NCBI RefSeq assembly: GCF_014192155.1
Contig: NZ_JACHXO010000005.1
Coordinates: 372,001-436,000 of the forward strand
Direction: 5' to 3'
Source of the DNA: Roseateles terrae
Lineage (GTDB): Bacteria > Pseudomonadota > Gammaproteobacteria > Burkholderiales > Burkholderiaceae_C
DNA length: 64,000 nucleotides
The first letter of the stretch is position 1, and each line of letters opens with the position of its first letter. Position numbers and translations under genes: made by a program. This document shows positions 54,318-63,317 of the stretch, piece after piece. The notes under the pieces are model-generated. The model had not been told where the DNA came from. It did no database searches and worked only from the letters and a program-made list of their open reading frames with translations.

Positions 54318-55364
54318 TCAGTGCTGGTCGCTCACCCCGGCGCTGTCGAAGCTGGCCATCTCCGACAGCACCTGACAGGCCGAGACCAGCAGCGGCCAGG
54401 CCAGCGCGGCGCCAGAGCCTTCGCCCAGGCGCAGCCCCAGGTCCAGCAGCGGCTGCGCCTTCAGCGATTCCAGCATCAGCCGGTGGCCGGTCTCCTGCGA
54501 GCGATGGGCAAACACACAGCGCTCCAGCACCGCCGGTTGCAGGCGCGAAGCCACCAGCACCGCCGCACCGGTGATGAAGCCGTCCACCACGATGATCCGG
54601 CGCTCCAGCGCCGCCTGCAGCACCGCGCCCACCATCATCGCGATCTCCAGGCCGCCCAGCGCCGCCAGGGCGGCCATCGGGTCGGTCGCGCGCGGATGGC
54701 GGTTCAGGGCGCGCGTCAGCACATCCAGCTTGTGCCGAAGCTGCGCATCGTCCAGCCCGGTGCCGCGACCGACGCAATCCACCAGCGCATAACCGCCCAG
54801 ACGCGCCAGCAGCAGCGCCGCCGCCGAGGTGTTGCCGATGCCCATCTCGCCCAGCAGCAGCACATTGCCGGGACGCTTTTGCAGCAGCGTCTTGCCGGCG
54901 GCCACCGCGGTGCTGCACTGGTCGGCCGTCATCGCCGGGCCGGCCAGCATGTCCGCCGTGCCCATGGCGATCTTGGCGATCAGCAGCCCCGCACGCGGCT
55001 GGAACTGATGCTTCACGCCCGCATCCACCACGCTCAGGGTCAGGCCATGCTGACGCGCCAGCACCGACACCGCCGCGCCGCCCGCCAGGAAGTTCTCCAC
55101 CATCTGCCAGGTCACCTCCGGCGGGAAGGCGGACACCCCATGCGCGGCCAGACCGTGATCAGCGGCAAACACCATCACCTGCGGTTCGTGGAGCTGCGGC
55201 GTCTCGCTGCCCAGGATCAGGCCCAGGCGCAGCATCAGGTCTTCCAGCCGTCCCAGGGAGCCCAGCGGCTTGGTCTTGCGGTCAATGCGATGCTGCAGAC
55301 GGGCGGCCAGGGCCGGGTCTTGAATCGACGGGATTTCGGGGATCAGGTCTTGAGGGATCGACAT
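54318..55364 (-). CDS. cobT: Nicotinate-nucleotide-dimethylbenzimidazole phosphoribosyltransferase CobT
   Basis: Activates the lower ligand (DMB) to alpha-ribazole phosphate for the cobalamin nucleotide loop. The 348-aa protein has KPLGSLGRLEDLMLRLGLIL, VMVFAADHGLAAHGVSAFP and LLGEMGIGNTSAAALLLARL with the catalytic Glu region at its C-terminal half (RLGEGSGAALAWPLL). Start 55364 (MSIPQDLIPEIPS) is preferred to 55403. It is the last visible gene of the leftward cobalamin operon, 119 bp after cobQ. Confidence 0.95.
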   Translation of the reverse strand: MSIPQDLIPEIPSIQDPALAARLQHRIDRKTKPLGSLGRLEDLMLRLGLILGSETPQLHEPQVMVFAADHGLAAHGVSAFPPEVTWQMVENFLAGGAAVSVLARQHGLTLSVVDAGVKHQFQPRAGLLIAKIAMGTADMLAGPAMTADQCSTAVAAGKTLLQKRPGNVLLLGEMGIGNTSAAALLLARLGGYALVDCVGRGTGLDDAQLRHKLDVLTRALNRHPRATDPMAALAALGGLEIAMMVGAVLQAALERRIIVVDGFITGAAVLVASRLQPAVLERCVFAHRSQETGHRLMLESLKAQPLLDLGLRLGEGSGAALAWPLLVSACQVLSEMASFDSAGVSDQH

Positions 55365-55483
55365 AAGGTGACGAGGTAGCAAATCGGTTCCTGGGCGGGC
55401 CACCGGGTGTAACGCGGGTGGCGCGGCGGCGGCATTCAGGGCCTACCCGTAGAGGACGGGTCGGGCGGGCCTGAACCCTTGAG

Positions 55484-57007
55484 TCAGGGGGGCAGGGCCG
55501 GCGCCGGCGTGAGCAGCCCGGCCAGCACGCCGGGGGCGAAGTGGGTGTCGACGTAATCGGCCAGGCCTTCGAAGACCTGCTCCAGCGGGCGGACCGGCCG
55601 CTCGAAGAGGGCGGTGAGCACGGCGTCGTTCTCGAACATGCCGTGCAGGTAGTGGCCCAGCACCGGGCCATGCTGCCAGCCGATGACGTCCCCGCGGTCG
55701 TCCCACATCACCGGCGTGGCGGCGGGCAGGGAAGGATGCTGGGCGGTGCGGCCGTGATGGATCTCGTAGCCGCGCGCGGTCTGCTCACTGAGGGCGGACC
55801 AGGGGCCGGCCACGGCGGCACCGAATCGGGCGGCCGTGTCGCGCAGGAGCTTGTCGCGCTCGAACTGCGTCACCAGCGGCAGCAGGCCCAGGCCCGGGGC
55901 GTTGCCATCGAGCCCATGCGGGTCGATCAGCGCTTCGCCCAGCATCTGCAGGCCGCCGCAGATGCCCAGCACCGGACGGCCCGCCGCGGCATGGTCGGAA
56001 ATGCAGCGATCCAGGCGCTGCTCCCGCAGCCAGGCAAGGTCCGCTGCGACCGCCTTGGAGCCGGGCAGGATGATCCAGTCCACATCCACGAGGTCCGCCG
56101 GGGTGCGGGCCCATTGCAGGCGCACGCCGTCCAGCTGCCGCAGCGGCTGGAATTCATCGAGGTTGGACAGGCGTGGATACGCCACCACCGCCACGCGGCA
56201 ACGGCTCCCGCTGCCGGTGCTGCGGTCGTCAAACACGCCGTCTTCTTCCGGCAGGCCATGGCCACGCCACATCGGCAGCGTGGCCACGGTCGGCACGCCC
56301 GTCAGTGACTGCAGCATCTCCGGGCCGGGAGCCAGCAGCGAGGCATCGCCGCGGAAGCGGTTCAGCACAAAGCCGCGGATCAATGCGCGCTCATGCGCAG
56401 GCAGCAGCTGGTGCGTGCCGAAGAGATGGGCGAAGGCGCCGCCGCGGTCGATGTCGCTCACCAGCAGGCAGGCGGCATCGGCGGCGAGGGCGGTGCGCAT
56501 GTTCACGTAGTCGCTGCTGTGCAGGTTGATCTCGGCGGGCGAGCCGGCGCCTTCGATCACCACCACGTCGTTGTCGGCCAGCAGGGCATCAAGGGCCTCG
56601 CGAGCGCGGGCCCACAGGGATTCGCTGCGTGCCCGCCAGGGGGCGCGCGTCAGCGCTTCATCCACCTCGCCCAGCACGACGACCTGCGAGGCGGTGTCCT
56701 TCTCCGGCTTGAGCAGCACCGGATTCATCCGCACGTCCGGGCGGGCACGTGCCGCCAGTGCCTGGAAATACTGCGCCGATCCGATCTCGCCGAGGCGACC
56801 GTTCAGCCCTGGCACCACACGGGCGTTGTTGCTCATGTTCTGCGCCTTGAACGGCGCGACGCGCAGACCCTGACGGGCATACCAGCGGCACAGCGCCGTG
56901 GTCAGAAAGCTCTTGCCGGCACCGCTGGTGGTGCCCAGCACCATCACGGCACGTCCGCGCGGGCGGTCGGACGGTGGGCTGGCGCAAAGGTCGGTCGGGT
57001 CGGTCAC
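55484..57007 (-). CDS. cobQ: Cobyric acid synthase CobQ/CbiP
   Basis: Amidates the b, d, e and g side chains of adenosylcobyrinate a,c-diamide using glutamine and ATP. The 507-aa protein has the P-loop VLGTTSGAGKSFLTTALCRW near residue 22 and FKAQNMSNNARV. The glutaminase domain has the Cys in VLGICGGLQMLGEAL and the His in HYLHGMFEND. The start is GTG 57007, overlapping the cobC stop (GTGA). Confidence 0.96.
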   Translation of the reverse strand: MTDPTDLCASPPSDRPRGRAVMVLGTTSGAGKSFLTTALCRWYARQGLRVAPFKAQNMSNNARVVPGLNGRLGEIGSAQYFQALAARARPDVRMNPVLLKPEKDTASQVVVLGEVDEALTRAPWRARSESLWARAREALDALLADNDVVVIEGAGSPAEINLHSSDYVNMRTALAADAACLLVSDIDRGGAFAHLFGTHQLLPAHERALIRGFVLNRFRGDASLLAPGPEMLQSLTGVPTVATLPMWRGHGLPEEDGVFDDRSTGSGSRCRVAVVAYPRLSNLDEFQPLRQLDGVRLQWARTPADLVDVDWIILPGSKAVAADLAWLREQRLDRCISDHAAAGRPVLGICGGLQMLGEALIDPHGLDGNAPGLGLLPLVTQFERDKLLRDTAARFGAAVAGPWSALSEQTARGYEIHHGRTAQHPSLPAATPVMWDDRGDVIGWQHGPVLGHYLHGMFENDAVLTALFERPVRPLEQVFEGLADYVDTHFAPGVLAGLLTPAPALPP

Positions 57008-58482
57008 GAGGGATCCTTCGGAGCGATGGCGGTGCGCGCGTGGTGCGGGCCCAGAACCTGATGGAGGGCAGAAACCAGCGTCATCACGGCCGCAGGGGTC
57101 TGCACCGACAGCCGGACCCAGCCGGGGTATCCGAAGCTGGTGGCGTCGCGCAGCTTGATGCCGTGGTGGCGCAGCGCCGCGAGCAGCGCGGCGTGGGTCG
57201 CGGGCGGCACATGTTGAGAGGGAGGAAGCGTCCCGGGCAGCGGATTCGGCAGCGGCTTGTTCAGCGGCGCAGGCAGCGGCCCCGGCAGTGCGTTCGCCCC
57301 TTGCGTCTGCAGCGGGAGGGTCTGCGGTGCAGTGAAGGGATGCGTCTGTGAAGCGGGCTGCGGATGCGTGGGCCGCGACGGCATCGTCATCGCGCTGGAG
57401 GCCAGCTTGCGCCGTGTCGCGCCGAGATCCAGGTCCAGATCGAGGTCCAGATCGAGGTCCGGGTCGAGATCGTCGCTCGCGTCCAGCGCCGGCAGTCGAG
57501 CCATCCAGAAATTCGTGACGCTGCCCGGCATCCGCTGGAAACCCCAGGACGCCAGGCGGTCCTGCTGCGCCTGGACCCATTCGCGCAGCAGATCGTGGGA
57601 GTCGGCCAATTCCTCCTGCACTTCATCGTCCGCCCAGGCCCTCAGCAGGGCCTCGCCCTCGGCCGACAGCACCCAGCTGGCGGCCAGCGCTGCCACGCGC
57701 GGCGTGAGGGCATCGTGCCGTGGCGCCAGCAGATAAGCAGCGCGCACGCCGGTCAGGCCCAGGGCCTTGTTGGGGCAGACCAGCCGCCACACCTGCTCGC
57801 TCAAGGACGGTGGCAACGCAGACGCGCCGACCAGCCGCAGCGCTTCGTAGGCCTGATCCACCACCAGGCGACTGCCGGTGCGGCGCTGCGCGTCGTCGAG
57901 GGCGACCCATTCGGCGGCGTCCAGCGTGCGGCCGGTCGGGTTGCACGGATCGCAGATCCACACCAGGCACGGGCCTGCGCTGTCCATGAGCCGCAGCAGG
58001 GTGGCGACGTCCGGCCAGCCGAGTACCTTCAGGCCCAGGGCCTGGGCCGCAGCGGCATAGTCGCCGAAGCCGGGTTGCGGCACGCAGACGGTCTGGATGC
58101 CGTCGAGCAGGGCCGCGAGGCTCAAACGGCGGATCGCTTCCGAGCCGCCGGCGGTGGGCAGCACGCGCTCGGTCGTCACATCGTGCCAGCGGGCGAGATG
58201 GCCCCGCAGGGCGGCGTAGGTCGGGTCCGGATAACGCTGGCGGTCCGCAGCCAGGACGGCGTCCAGCACCGCAGGCGGCGGACCGAGCGGATGGGCGTTG
58301 GTTGAGAAGTCACACAGCACCGGCGGACCGGCGTCGGTGCCACCGTGCTCCGGCACTGGCATCGGCCCTGGCGCTGGCACTGACGCTGACGCTGACGCTG
58401 ACATGGGCAGCGTTGCCTCCTTTGAGGACGGCGCTGCTGGTGGTGGGCCCGTCCCTTCCGTCTTGTTTTCCCGGTCGCTCAT
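57004..58482 (-). CDS. cobC: Threonine-phosphate decarboxylase-like aminotransferase CobC, with internal low-complexity insert
   Basis: A PLP enzyme of aminotransferase class I/II fold, involved in making or adding the aminopropanol linker. Of its 492 aa, the core carries DFSTNAHPLGPPPAVLDAVL, WICDPCNPTGRTLDAAEWVA, and the Lys region LVCPNKALGLTGVRAAYLLA. About 110 residues before the C-terminal small domain are low complexity: DLDPDLDLDLDLDLDLG encoded by a 12-bp tandem repeat (57435-57458), then Pro/Leu/Thr-rich sequence. The start ATG overlaps the cobD stop. Confidence 0.9.
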   Translation of the reverse strand: MSDRENKTEGTGPPPAAPSSKEATLPMSASASASVPAPGPMPVPEHGGTDAGPPVLCDFSTNAHPLGPPPAVLDAVLAADRQRYPDPTYAALRGHLARWHDVTTERVLPTAGGSEAIRRLSLAALLDGIQTVCVPQPGFGDYAAAAQALGLKVLGWPDVATLLRLMDSAGPCLVWICDPCNPTGRTLDAAEWVALDDAQRRTGSRLVVDQAYEALRLVGASALPPSLSEQVWRLVCPNKALGLTGVRAAYLLAPRHDALTPRVAALAASWVLSAEGEALLRAWADDEVQEELADSHDLLREWVQAQQDRLASWGFQRMPGSVTNFWMARLPALDASDDLDPDLDLDLDLDLDLGATRRKLASSAMTMPSRPTHPQPASQTHPFTAPQTLPLQTQGANALPGPLPAPLNKPLPNPLPGTLPPSQHVPPATHAALLAALRHHGIKLRDATSFGYPGWVRLSVQTPAAVMTLVSALHQVLGPHHARTAIAPKDPS

Positions 58483-59513
58483 GCCCCCACTCCCCGCAGC
58501 GCTGCGGCCAGGGCGCCCAGCACGAGCACGCATCCCCACAGCGTCTGCGTCGCGAGCCGCTGTGCGGTGGCCATGTCGCTTGTCTGCACTTCGGCGCCTT
58601 CCGCATTCAGTTGATAGTGGCCGGGCTTGGTCAGCCGACGATTCAGCCGCAGCGCCATCGCGCCCATTGGCCAGCCGCCGTTCGGCGACGGCGTCCGTCC
58701 GGCCTCCCGCCACAGCTGACCCAGCAGTCGCGGTCGCGCTGCCATCAGCACCAGGCCCGTCAGACGCGCCGGCACCCACGACAGCACATCGTCCACCCGC
58801 GCCGCCCACTTGCCGGCCCATTCCCATCGGTCCCGGTAGCCCCACATCGCATCGGCAGTATTGGCGAATCGATACAGTGCGGCCCCGGGCAGCCCCGCAA
58901 TCGCAAACCAGAACAGCGGCGCGACGACCGAATCGTTCAGGTTCTCCGCCAGCGTCTCGATGGCCGTCTCCCGCACTTCGGTCGCGCTGAGGACCGTGGT
59001 GTCGCGACTCACCAGCCGCGACAACTGCTGCCGTCCCTGGTCCAGCGATTGACTCAGTTGCGTCTCCACGGCCGCCACTTCTTCGCGCAGCATGCGCCAC
59101 GCCAGCAAGGGCTTGAGCAGCAGGCCGAGCACCACCACAAACGCCAGCGCCATGCCCAGGCCGCGCCAGGGCGGCATGGCCCACCACAGCAGCGACTCGA
59201 GGCCCACGGCGATGGCCACCACGCCGCAAGCACCGATCATCCAGGCCAAGGTCCCGGCTGCCAGCGCGCGGCGGGGCGCCAGGCGGGTCAGCCAGCCACT
59301 CCACAGGCCCAGGTAACGTCCCATGGCCACAACCGGATGCAGCGTCACCGGTGGCTCACCCCACAGGCGGTCCACCGCCAGGGCGACCAGCATCGCCATG
59401 GGCAACAGCAGAGGCTGGGCGGACATCGCGCCCATCGCGGCCATTGCGGGTATGGCCGGCAAGGCAGCAAGGGCGTCCACAGCGGGCAGCCAGGAGAGCA
59501 GGGGGGCGGTCAT
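58479..59513 (-). CDS. cobD: Adenosylcobinamide-phosphate synthase CobD/CbiB
   Basis: A membrane protein condensing adenosylcobyric acid with aminopropanol (phosphate). It is 344 aa with several hydrophobic segments. VDRLWGEPPVTLHPVVAMGR near the start and ETLAENLNDSVVAPLFWFAI, plus YRFANTADAMWGYRDRWEWA, are diagnostic. The extra N-terminal stretch of about 35 residues is Ala/Pro-rich. The stop overlaps the cobC start (ATGA). Confidence 0.95.
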   Translation of the reverse strand: MTAPLLSWLPAVDALAALPAIPAMAAMGAMSAQPLLLPMAMLVALAVDRLWGEPPVTLHPVVAMGRYLGLWSGWLTRLAPRRALAAGTLAWMIGACGVVAIAVGLESLLWWAMPPWRGLGMALAFVVVLGLLLKPLLAWRMLREEVAAVETQLSQSLDQGRQQLSRLVSRDTTVLSATEVRETAIETLAENLNDSVVAPLFWFAIAGLPGAALYRFANTADAMWGYRDRWEWAGKWAARVDDVLSWVPARLTGLVLMAARPRLLGQLWREAGRTPSPNGGWPMGAMALRLNRRLTKPGHYQLNAEGAEVQTSDMATAQRLATQTLWGCVLVLGALAAALRGVGA

Positions 59514-59523
59514 CGTCCGGGTC

Positions 59524-60093
59524 TCAGTCCTCGATGCCGCGCTGCGCAGGCACCCCTGCAGTGAAGTGATGCTTCACCTGGGTCATCTCGGTGACGGTGT
59601 CGGCCAGATCGATCAGCTCCTGCGGCGCATTGCGCCCGGTCAGCACCACATGCACATGCGAGGGCCGCTGGCGCAGCGTCTCCAGCACCGGCTCCAGCGG
59701 CAGCCAGCCATATCGCAGCGGATACATGATCTCGTCCAGCACCACCAGAAAGTGCTCACCGGCTTCGATGGTCGCGCGGGCGCGCTCCCAGCCGTCGCGG
59801 GCCAGTTGTGCGGAATGCTCCAGGTCCTTGCTCTTCCACGAGAAACCGTCGCCCAGGCCTTCGATGGGAATGCCGAGGGTTTCGAACATGCGGTGCTCAC
59901 CGAAGCGGGCGCTGGGCACCTTCATAAACTGATAGATGCGCACCTGCTTGCCGCGACCATGGGCGCGAAGCGCCAGACCAAAGGCGGCGGTGCTTTTGCC
60001 TTTGCCATTGCCGGTGTGCACCAGGATCAGCCCGCGGCGTTCGCCGCTGGGGATGATGCGTTCACGGTTGACGGGAGGTTGTTCTATTTCCAT
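59524..60093 (-). CDS. cobO: Cob(I)yrinic acid a,c-diamide adenosyltransferase CobO/BtuR
   Basis: Transfers adenosyl from ATP to the reduced corrinoid cobalt. The 189-aa protein has the P-loop ILVHTGNGKGKSTAAFGLAL and VLDEIMYPLRYGWLPLEPVL, standard for the CobA/CobO/BtuR family. The ATG at 60093 overlaps the cobB stop by 10 bp. Confidence 0.96.
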   Translation of the reverse strand: MEIEQPPVNRERIIPSGERRGLILVHTGNGKGKSTAAFGLALRAHGRGKQVRIYQFMKVPSARFGEHRMFETLGIPIEGLGDGFSWKSKDLEHSAQLARDGWERARATIEAGEHFLVVLDEIMYPLRYGWLPLEPVLETLRQRPSHVHVVLTGRNAPQELIDLADTVTEMTQVKHHFTAGVPAQRGIED

Positions 60094-61526
60094 GGATGCA
60101 GACTCACGTACGGCGAAAAGAACTTCGCGATGGCGGCCGGGTTGGACGGGAAGTAGTGATGCAGATAGCTGGCACGCAGCGATCCCTGCTGATACAGCGG
60201 CTCCGCGGTGCGCCCACCGTTGGGATTGCTCGCGACGGCCACCGGCGCCAGCGGCGTTTCCATCGTGGAGTAGTGGAAGCTGTGTCCGCGCAGCAGGCCT
60301 TCGGGCCAGTCCACCGATTGCAGTCCCAAGGCGGCAAGGCGCGCCTGCAGCCGCGCGTTGCCGGGCATCAGGCCGGCCATCGCGTGGCTGTGGCCGTCCG
60401 CGTCGGTCAACTGGTCCAGCAGCACCAGCATGCCGCCGCATTCGGCGAGCAGGGGGCGCCGGGCGGCGAGGTGCTCGCGCAGGCTGCTGAAGAAGGTGGG
60501 ATGCGCCTGCAGCGTCGGCGCATGAAGCTCCGGATAGCCGCCCGGCAGCCACAGGCTGTCGCAGCTGGGCAGCGGGTCGCCAGCCAGTGGGGAGAAGCAG
60601 AGAACCTCCGCGCCAAGTTCACGCAGGGTGTCGAGGTTGGCGGGGTAGATGAAGGAGAAGCAGGCGTCCTGGGCGACGGCGATGCTCACGCCTTCAAGCC
60701 GCTTGGGATGCGACGGGGATGACGACAAGACGGCAGCTGCTGCTACCGATTGCGCTCGCGACTCGGGCTCCGACGCAGGCTCCGCCACCGCCACCGCCAC
60801 CGCCGCAGCCTGCGCTGCCGCATCCTGACAGGACGCCGTCAAACTCTGGAGCCCCGCCCCCAGTGCCTCACCGGCTTCCCACGCATCCGCCCAGGCGTCC
60901 AGCCGTGCGTCGATGTCGTCCAGTTCCAGGGCCTGCACCAGCCCGAGGTGACGCTCAGGCAGGCTCAGCGCCTCCTGCCGCTGCACCGCAGCCACCAGTG
61001 GCAGATCCGCCGGCAGACCGTCCCCCACCATGCGCGCATGGGCGGCGCTGCCCACGCGATTGGCCACCACACCGGCCACCCGCACATCTGGCCGAAAACG
61101 CGCCAGCCCCGTCGCCACCGCGGCAAAAGTCTGGGCCATCCCCGAAGCGTCCAGCACCACCAGCACCGGCAGCCCAAAACGCGCCGCCAGATCGGCACTG
61201 CTCGGCGCGCCGTCAAACAGTCCCATCACGCCTTCCACCAGCACCAGATCCGCCTCCTGCGCCGCCTTTGCAAGCAGCGCCCGGCAGTGCGTCTCTCCAC
61301 CCATGAAGAGATCGAGCTGATACACCGGATGACCGCAGGCGCGGCTCAGCACCATCGGATCCAGATAGTCCGGGCCGGTCTTGAACACACGCACCCGCAG
61401 GCCGCGCCGCTTCGCGGAGCGGGCGATGGCCGCCGTGATGCTGGTTTTGCCCTGGCCGGAGGCCGGAGCGCTGATCAGGAGCGTGGGACAGGTCATCGGT
61501 CGATCTTGTGCGGGTTTGTCATGCAT
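60084..61526 (-). CDS. cobB: Cobyrinic acid a,c-diamide synthase CobB/CbiA
   Basis: Amidates the a and c carboxylates of cobyrinate or hydrogenobyrinate with glutamine and ATP, 480 aa. P-loop: LISAPASGQGKTSITAAIAR. It also has VFKTGPDYLDPMVLSRACGH and the glutaminase Cys in PLLAECGGMLVLLDQLTDA. An Ala/Val/Glu-rich linker (about 235-275) joins the two domains. The start overlaps the stop of the ATPase gene. Confidence 0.95.
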   Translation of the reverse strand: MHDKPAQDRPMTCPTLLISAPASGQGKTSITAAIARSAKRRGLRVRVFKTGPDYLDPMVLSRACGHPVYQLDLFMGGETHCRALLAKAAQEADLVLVEGVMGLFDGAPSSADLAARFGLPVLVVLDASGMAQTFAAVATGLARFRPDVRVAGVVANRVGSAAHARMVGDGLPADLPLVAAVQRQEALSLPERHLGLVQALELDDIDARLDAWADAWEAGEALGAGLQSLTASCQDAAAQAAAVAVAVAEPASEPESRAQSVAAAAVLSSSPSHPKRLEGVSIAVAQDACFSFIYPANLDTLRELGAEVLCFSPLAGDPLPSCDSLWLPGGYPELHAPTLQAHPTFFSSLREHLAARRPLLAECGGMLVLLDQLTDADGHSHAMAGLMPGNARLQARLAALGLQSVDWPEGLLRGHSFHYSTMETPLAPVAVASNPNGGRTAEPLYQQGSLRASYLHHYFPSNPAAIAKFFSPYVSLHPWK

Positions 61527-62304
61527 TGAGCGCCACCCAGCGTCCCTGTACCTGAAGAATCATCAGCCGATGCTGGAAGACGTCCTGCAGCGCGGCATGG
61601 GTGTCGGCGTCGCGCGGCGACCCCTGATGGACGATGCGGCCGTCCGCCATCACCACCAGACGGTCCGCCTGCAAGGCCATGTTGAGTTCATGCAGCACGC
61701 TGACCACTGCGCCGCCCTGGCTCACGCGCTCACGCACCAGGCGGACCCAGTCGCTCTGATGCGGCGGATCCAGATGCGCCAGCGGTTCGTCCATCAGCAG
61801 CAGGCCGGACTGCACCGCCAGCGCCCGCGCCAGCAGCACCCGCTGCCGCTCGCCGCCGGACAGCCGGCTCAGCGGACGATCCCGCCAGTCCCAGCTCTGC
61901 GTCTGTTGCATCGCCTGCTCCACCGCAGCACGGTCCGCCGTACTGGCGGGCGCGAGCCAGGCCTGATGCGGCAGGCGGCCCAGCATCACCACGTCATAGG
62001 CACTCAAGTCCTCGGCGGTGATCTCCTGCTGACCCAGCCAGGCGATGTGCTGGGCGCGTTCGCGCGCAGGCCAGTCGGCAGCGTCGCGGCCGTCCAGCAT
62101 CAGGCGGCCGTCAAACGGCAGCAGCCCCGCCATGGTGCGCAGCAGGGTGGACTTGCCCGCACCGTTGGGGCCGACCACTGCCATCCATTCGCCAGGGACT
62201 GGCGCCAGTGCGAGCGGATGCAGCACCGCCCGCCCCCCCAGGGACAGGGTGGTCAGCTCGATATGCAGACGCGGCACCACCGACAGGCTGTGGGCACGGA
62301 TCAT
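61519..62304 (-). CDS. btuD: Vitamin B12/corrinoid ABC transporter ATPase
   Basis: A 261-aa ABC ATPase. Walker A is VVGPNGAGKSTLLRTMAGLL, the signature is LSRLSGGERQRVLLARAL, and Walker B is GLLLMDEPLAHLDPP. The context (permease and binding-protein genes upstream, cob genes downstream) indicates corrinoid import; iron-siderophore ATPases have the same motifs. The start overlaps the permease stop (ATGA). Confidence 0.9.
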   Translation of the reverse strand: MIRAHSLSVVPRLHIELTTLSLGGRAVLHPLALAPVPGEWMAVVGPNGAGKSTLLRTMAGLLPFDGRLMLDGRDAADWPARERAQHIAWLGQQEITAEDLSAYDVVMLGRLPHQAWLAPASTADRAAVEQAMQQTQSWDWRDRPLSRLSGGERQRVLLARALAVQSGLLLMDEPLAHLDPPHQSDWVRLVRERVSQGGAVVSVLHELNMALQADRLVVMADGRIVHQGSPRDADTHAALQDVFQHRLMILQVQGRWVALNA

Positions 62305-63317
62305 CGCGCGCCTCCCAGCACGCTGCCGCGGCGGTGCATCAGATACAGCAGATAGCTGCCGCCGAGCAGCGCGGTGATGATGCCCACCGGCAATTCCTGC
62401 GGCGCGATCACCCAGCGCGCGCCGATGTCGGCCGCCAGCAGCAGGGCACCGCCGGTCAGCGGGGCCAGCAGCAGCAGGGCGCCATGCGGCGTCGGGCCCC
62501 AGCTGCGCACCAGATGCGGCGCGATCAGCCCGACGAAGGCGATGAGGCCGCATTGCGCCACCGCAGCGCCGGTGGCCAGAGAGAGCGCCGCAATCAGCAG
62601 CAGCCGGATGAGGGTCAGGCGCTGACCGAGCGAACGGGCCGTGTCTTCGCCCAGCGTCAGCGCGTCCAGCGTGCGGCTGCATCCCAGGCCCACCAGCAGG
62701 CACACGCCCAGCGACAGCGCCATCACCTGCACCGCACTCCAGCCCACAAAGCCGGTGCTGCCCAGCATGAAGGCCTGCATCGCGCGCAGGGCATCCTGAT
62801 TGATCAGGGTGAGCAGCGCCGCGCCGGAGCCCAGTACCACGCCGACCACCACGCCAGCCAGCAGCAGACGCAGACCATGCTCCACCCCGCGGGCCAGCAC
62901 CAGCGACAACACCACCGCCAGCACCGCGCCGCTGAAGGCCGCACCGGTCATGCCGATGCGCAGTGCCAGCGCTGTCGCGGTGGGCGACAGGCCGATGGCA
63001 AACAGCAGCGCCGCCACACCCAGGGACGCGCCTGCGGAGCAGCCCAGCAGATAGGGATCTGCCAGCGGATTGCGGAACAGCCCTTGCGCCATCGCCCCCG
63101 CCAGACCCAGCAGCGCACCGGCGAGCCAGGCCCCCACCGAGCGCGGTGCGCGGATGTCCCACAGGATCTGGCGCATCGTGTCGTCCGGGAAGGCTTGCGC
63201 GCCGAACCACGGGCTCCATCCGGTGCTGCCGACACACAGGCCCAACCCCAGCAGCAGCGCGCCGAGGGCCAGCAGCATCAGGAGCTGCAGGGCGGTGCGG
63301 GAGCTCACGGCAGGCAT
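62301..63317 (-). CDS. btuC: Vitamin B12/corrinoid ABC transporter permease
   Basis: A 338-aa FecCD/BtuC-type permease with about 10 membrane helices. DIRAPRSVGAWLAGALLGLA, GLFRNPLADPYLLGCSAGAS and FVGLIAPHLVRSW are conserved family blocks. The last contains the region contacting the ATPase. Specificity is inferred from the operon. Its ATG overlaps the binding-protein stop. Confidence 0.9.
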   Translation of the reverse strand: MPAVSSRTALQLLMLLALGALLLGLGLCVGSTGWSPWFGAQAFPDDTMRQILWDIRAPRSVGAWLAGALLGLAGAMAQGLFRNPLADPYLLGCSAGASLGVAALLFAIGLSPTATALALRIGMTGAAFSGAVLAVVLSLVLARGVEHGLRLLLAGVVVGVVLGSGAALLTLINQDALRAMQAFMLGSTGFVGWSAVQVMALSLGVCLLVGLGCSRTLDALTLGEDTARSLGQRLTLIRLLLIAALSLATGAAVAQCGLIAFVGLIAPHLVRSWGPTPHGALLLLAPLTGGALLLAADIGARWVIAPQELPVGIITALLGGSYLLYLMHRRGSVLGGAR

